DNA from: Schaalia sp. ZJ405
GTDB taxonomy: Bacteria > Actinomycetota > Actinomycetes > Actinomycetales > Actinomycetaceae
Length of the DNA stretch: 64,000 bases
Direction: 5' to 3'
Assembly (NCBI RefSeq): GCF_011038885.2
Contig: NZ_CP064952.1
Span: forward strand, 2,281,962 to 2,345,961
In this document: piece after piece, positions 61,451 through 64,000 of the stretch
Numbering within the stretch: the stretch's first letter is position 1
How the letters are laid out: the number at the start of each line of letters is the position of its first letter
Made by a program: the position numbers and the translations under genes
The notes under the pieces: model-generated
Told to the model about the DNA's origin: nothing
The model's input: the letters and a program-made list of their open reading frames with translations, nothing else
Database searches by the model: none

Positions 61451-62815
61451 TCAGTGGCCCTTATTCTTTTGACGACGTGCCTTGCGGCGTTCCTGCCGTC
61501 GCTGTTCAATTTCCTCGGGGGTCAGCCCATTGTGCACCCCGGATTGCCGGGCGCGTGCCTGGCGTTCATTCTCTCGCTTCTCAGCTTCGCGCTGGCGCTC
61601 GGACTGACGCAGACGTTCTTCGCGTGAGAGTTTGCGAGACTGTTCGCGTCTAGCCTGCTGAGCACGCTTCTCCGCGGACTTCGTTGTGGCCTCTCTGACT
61701 CCGCGCATCCACATCTCGTCAGGCAAGGTCGTCCATGTCTGCGACGAAAGATTCCGATACACGCTCACCTTATCGCCGGCGCTCATCGTCTCGGGGAAGT
61801 CCGATGCGATCTTTTGACCTTTCGCCTTCGCCTGAACCTCCTTGAGCGTCTTCTCGTTAAGAGCAATGACGCGTTCATCCGTCGTGTTGTTAGGAAGAGC
61901 GGAACGCAGCTCGTCATACTCAGCGAAGAAGGGTTTCGCCCATTCCTGATATGCACGCTGACGACGCTCGACTAGCTCTGCGTAGGCCGGTGACCCCGGA
62001 GTCGGCATGACTTTGATCGTCCATAGTGACTGACCGAAAGCCCACAGTGACGCCGTCGCCATGTAAACAAGCACGCCCATCTGGAAGAAACCACCGGAGA
62101 AGACGTACATCAGCGGCATGACGTAGAGCATCGACTTTTGCGACTGCATCATCGGGTTGTTCTCGGCCGTGCTTGTTGGCATGTTCCGCGTCATCGTCAT
62201 GCGCATTGACAGGAACTGCATGACAACCATGAAAATGATGAAGACAACGAAAATGACAACGGCAACGGGGCCATCGCCGGAGGTAATCGTGTGGGAGAGC
62301 CGCACGCCGAACACCGTTGATTCGTCGATTTCGCCGGCAACGCTCTTGTTGATCGGACCGAGGCTATCGGCTTTCTGACCGGCGAATTGGTATGTCCCGG
62401 TGGACAGGTCTTTGACCGGGTAGATCGCGCGATACATCCCGAAAAGAACCGGCATCTGAACAAGCAGCGGCAAGCACGAAGCAAAGGGGGAAACCTTGTG
62501 TTTCTTGTACAGAGCCTGAGTTTCCTCCGCCATCTTTTGACGGGACGCAGGATCTTTCTTCCCCTTGTACTTCGCTTGGATGCGCTGCATCTCAGGCTGC
62601 ACGGCCTGCATCGAGCGCGAGGAGCGAATCTGACGTAAGAACAGCGGAAGAATCAGCACGCGCACGATGATCGTCAGCAAGACGATGGAAACCACCCACG
62701 CAGCACCCGGACCCTCACTCAAACCGATGAGTGTGAGGAAATCGTGGATCTTCATCCACACCCACGCAATCGCCACCGCGAAGGGGTGGATGATCTTTTC
62801 CATTAGCCCGAGCAT
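61451..62815 (-). CDS. yidC: Membrane protein insertase YidC
   Basis: A 454-residue YidC/Oxa1 protein that inserts proteins into the cytoplasmic membrane. The start at 62815 has GAAGGAG upstream. Segments visible are GPGAAWVVSIVLLTIIVRVL (TM), the positive cytoplasmic loop with MQRIQAKYKGKKDPASRQKM, SCLPLLVQMPVLFGMYRAIY and three further TM segments. The conserved arginine in the first TM groove is in IVRVLILPLF. A long basic C-terminal tail (from about residue 380) could contact the ribosome. Confidence 0.93.
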   Translation of the reverse strand: MLGLMEKIIHPFAVAIAWVWMKIHDFLTLIGLSEGPGAAWVVSIVLLTIIVRVLILPLFLRQIRSSRSMQAVQPEMQRIQAKYKGKKDPASRQKMAEETQALYKKHKVSPFASCLPLLVQMPVLFGMYRAIYPVKDLSTGTYQFAGQKADSLGPINKSVAGEIDESTVFGVRLSHTITSGDGPVAVVIFVVFIIFMVVMQFLSMRMTMTRNMPTSTAENNPMMQSQKSMLYVMPLMYVFSGGFFQMGVLVYMATASLWAFGQSLWTIKVMPTPGSPAYAELVERRQRAYQEWAKPFFAEYDELRSALPNNTTDERVIALNEKTLKEVQAKAKGQKIASDFPETMSAGDKVSVYRNLSSQTWTTLPDEMWMRGVREATTKSAEKRAQQARREQSRKLSREERLRQSERQREAEKRENERQARARQSGVHNGLTPEEIEQRRQERRKARRQKNKGH

Positions 62816-62825
62816 TCGAACTCCT

Positions 62826-63254
62826 TCAGAACGGCTGGGCGCTCGTTGCACCCTGGGGTTGGCCGGCTTGCACCGGAAGTTTAGGGGAATTAAGAGGGAC
62901 GAGGACGGACGAGCTTTCCTCTACGAGACCCATCGGGACAGGATATTCGATGTCGTCGGCGTTTCCCGCCCAGTCGTCGGGGGCAATCCACGGGTCTGGC
63001 CGCCAGCGTCCTCGGTCTGGGACATGATCGACACCGCCAAGGCTCCACGGATTGCATCTAAGCAGTCTCCATGTTGCCAGGATGATCCCCTTGATCACGC
63101 CGTGGACACTGATTGCTTCGACGGCATACGCCGAACACGTCGGTGCATACCGGCATCGTGGACCCAGAAGAGGGGACACCCATCGCTGGTACGCCCTAAT
63201 TGGCGCAATTGCGGTAGTTCTCAGTACCCGTCGGACAAAGGGGAGAATCATCAT
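62826..63254 (-). CDS. yidD: Membrane protein insertion efficiency factor YidD
   Basis: The family core, [28 protein letters not shown] then [20 protein letters not shown] and GGVDHVP, is complete. At 142 residues it is longer than typical YidD proteins (70-100), owing to a proline-rich, poorly conserved C-terminal tail of about 60 residues. It overlaps rnpA by a few bases and ends 11 bp before yidC. YidD assists membrane insertion by an unclear mechanism. Confidence 0.9.
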   Translation of the reverse strand: MMILPFVRRVLRTTAIAPIRAYQRWVSPLLGPRCRYAPTCSAYAVEAISVHGVIKGIILATWRLLRCNPWSLGGVDHVPDRGRWRPDPWIAPDDWAGNADDIEYPVPMGLVEESSSVLVPLNSPKLPVQAGQPQGATSAQPF

Positions 63255-63604
63255 CGTCGCTCCCACCTCGCCCATGCTCGCTCAAGGGTTCCGTCGAGGG
63301 TTCGCCCCAATTCCTCAGAGCTCTTCCCCAGAGCTTCCCCCGATACCCTGATGACGACGCGCGCGCCGCGCGGCAGATCGTCGATGCGTGAGCGCATGAG
63401 GTGACGAAACTGCCTTTTGACGCGGTTGCGTCCGGTGGCCCTCTGAATTTCTCGCTTAGGCACGACGAAACCGACGAGGCGGCTGTCGCTCTCCTCGTCG
63501 GTTCTGCAATGCACGACGATCAGCGGATTCCCAACACGTTTTCCTTGACGAAAGGTCTGTCGAAAATCCTCAGGGTCGACCATGCGGTGCGCGCGCGGCA
63601 GCAC
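63251..63604 (-). CDS. rnpA: Ribonuclease P protein component
   Basis: A 117-residue basic protein, the protein subunit of RNase P that trims tRNA 5' ends. The RNR-type motif [17 protein letters not shown] and the N-terminal [20 protein letters not shown] are typical. It lies 11 bp after rpmH, with which it is usually co-transcribed. Confidence 0.93.
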   Translation of the reverse strand: MLPRAHRMVDPEDFRQTFRQGKRVGNPLIVVHCRTDEESDSRLVGFVVPKREIQRATGRNRVKRQFRHLMRSRIDDLPRGARVVIRVSGEALGKSSEELGRTLDGTLERAWARWERR

Positions 63605-63615
63605 CTGTCTAAATT

Positions 63616-63756
63616 TCAGGCAGAGAGCTTAGCGCGACCCTTGCGACGACGGTTCGCCAGAATGGCGCGGCCGGCGCGGGTGCTCATGCGCAGACGGAAT
63701 CCGTGCACCTTGGAACGGCGACGGTTGTTGGGCTGATAAGTCCGCTTGGTAGTCAC
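63616..63756 (-). CDS. rpmH: 50S ribosomal protein L34
   Basis: A 46-residue protein beginning [20 protein letters not shown] and ending with [12 protein letters not shown], the standard L34 sequence. The GTG start at 63756 is chosen because GAGGAGAAG lies seven bases upstream and the L34 family begins at this position; an in-frame ATG at 63846 would add 30 unrelated residues. It is the first gene of the origin operon running leftwards. Confidence 0.95.
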   Translation of the reverse strand: MTTKRTYQPNNRRRSKVHGFRLRMSTRAGRAILANRRRKGRAKLSA

Positions 63757-63846
63757 TGCACTTCTCCTCGGGGCGAGCGGGTGTTGACTCTCCCGCTCAT
63801 CGGTCATTGATCCTTCGGTGCTTTTTGGAGCACATACGGACTGCAA

Positions 63847-64000
63847 GCCTACGATTCACGGCCTGTGAGAGTCAATGTGACGGCCCTTCTTGTGACGAAG
63901 AACCCCTCGGTGAACAACAGCCGATATCGCTCGCGGTGCCACCGGGCAGGTTTCACGCTTATCCACAGCTGTGGATAAAGGTGTGGATACCTCTATCCAC
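63847..64000. promoter_or_regulatory. Part of the origin region with DnaA boxes
   Basis: TTATCCACA at 63959-63967 is a perfect DnaA box; TGTGGATAA at 63970-63978 is its inverse, and TGTGGATAC (63982-63990) and CTATCCAC at the window end are near matches. Together with the rpmH promoter this is the rpmH-dnaA spacer. dnaA should begin to the right. Confidence 0.8.

Overview
The window looks like part of a chromosome from a moderately GC-rich actinobacterium, most likely of the Actinomycetaceae (Actinomyces/Schaalia/Trueperella type). The reasons are the origin-proximal order rpmH-rnpA-yidD-yidC-jag-rsmG-parA-parB at the right end, an actinobacterial-type ParB and Jag, frequent GTG starts, and a very large share of sugar ABC importers with ROK and LacI regulators. 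The right edge stops in DnaA-box-rich DNA just before where dnaA is expected, so the window runs away from oriC from right to left. No tRNA, rRNA or CRISPR array was seen.

Region by region. 1-5965: a CUT1-type sugar ABC importer (binding protein cut by the window edge, two permeases) followed by a DeoC-like aldolase, a ribokinase-like kinase and a D-ribose pyranase, with a convergent SorC-type regulator. 5966-8683: an accessory patch holding a GajA-like OLD-family ATPase/TOPRIM nuclease, a GajB-like UvrD helicase cut off after motif Ia, and the C-terminal remnant of a second SorC regulator. 8684-11640: an MFS sugar porter, a nested AT-rich palindrome and a BrnT-like toxin/HTH antitoxin pair. 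11640-18272: an aldose-epimerase-like gene, then a xylose-isomerase-like gene with a ChvE/MmsA/MmsB importer, divergent from a ROK regulator. 18465-22099: ROK regulator, PfkB kinase and mannitol-1-phosphate dehydrogenase. 22178-23787: an AlbA_2/HATPase_c_4 regulator-like gene bracketed by 50-bp direct repeats. 23843-30540: a CUT2 importer ending in a 6-phospho-3-hexuloisomerase, with a divergent ROK regulator. 30594-40229: a xylan-oligosaccharide locus (CUT1 importer, GH43, GH3, acetyl esterase, LacI regulator). 40276-47448: two MFS exporters/importers, xylB, xylA and a divergent ROK XylR. 47492-54036: LacI regulator and a second CUT2 importer ending in an RpiB-like isomerase. 54512-57483: aminotransferase, Ddl-like ligase and a HAD hydrolase. 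57628-64000: the conserved origin region.

Function as a whole: this is a plant- or diet-glycan pentose catabolism region. Xylo-oligosaccharides enter by the CUT1 importer, are deacetylated and cut by the esterase, GH43 and GH3 enzymes, and xylose is channelled through XylA and XylB. No CUT1 ATPase is present, so both CUT1 importers probably share an MsiK-type ATPase encoded elsewhere. The two CUT2 importers are paralogous and have the same layout: binding protein, strong hairpin, ATPase, two permeases, sugar-phosphate isomerase.

The most unusual signals are: an exact 11-mer (ACGAGGACGAG) present 15 times in both orientations, in every reading-frame context and between genes; the decayed Gabija-like locus joined to a regulator fragment; and two iterated palindromic repeat sites, one of them bracketing an AlbA_2 gene.
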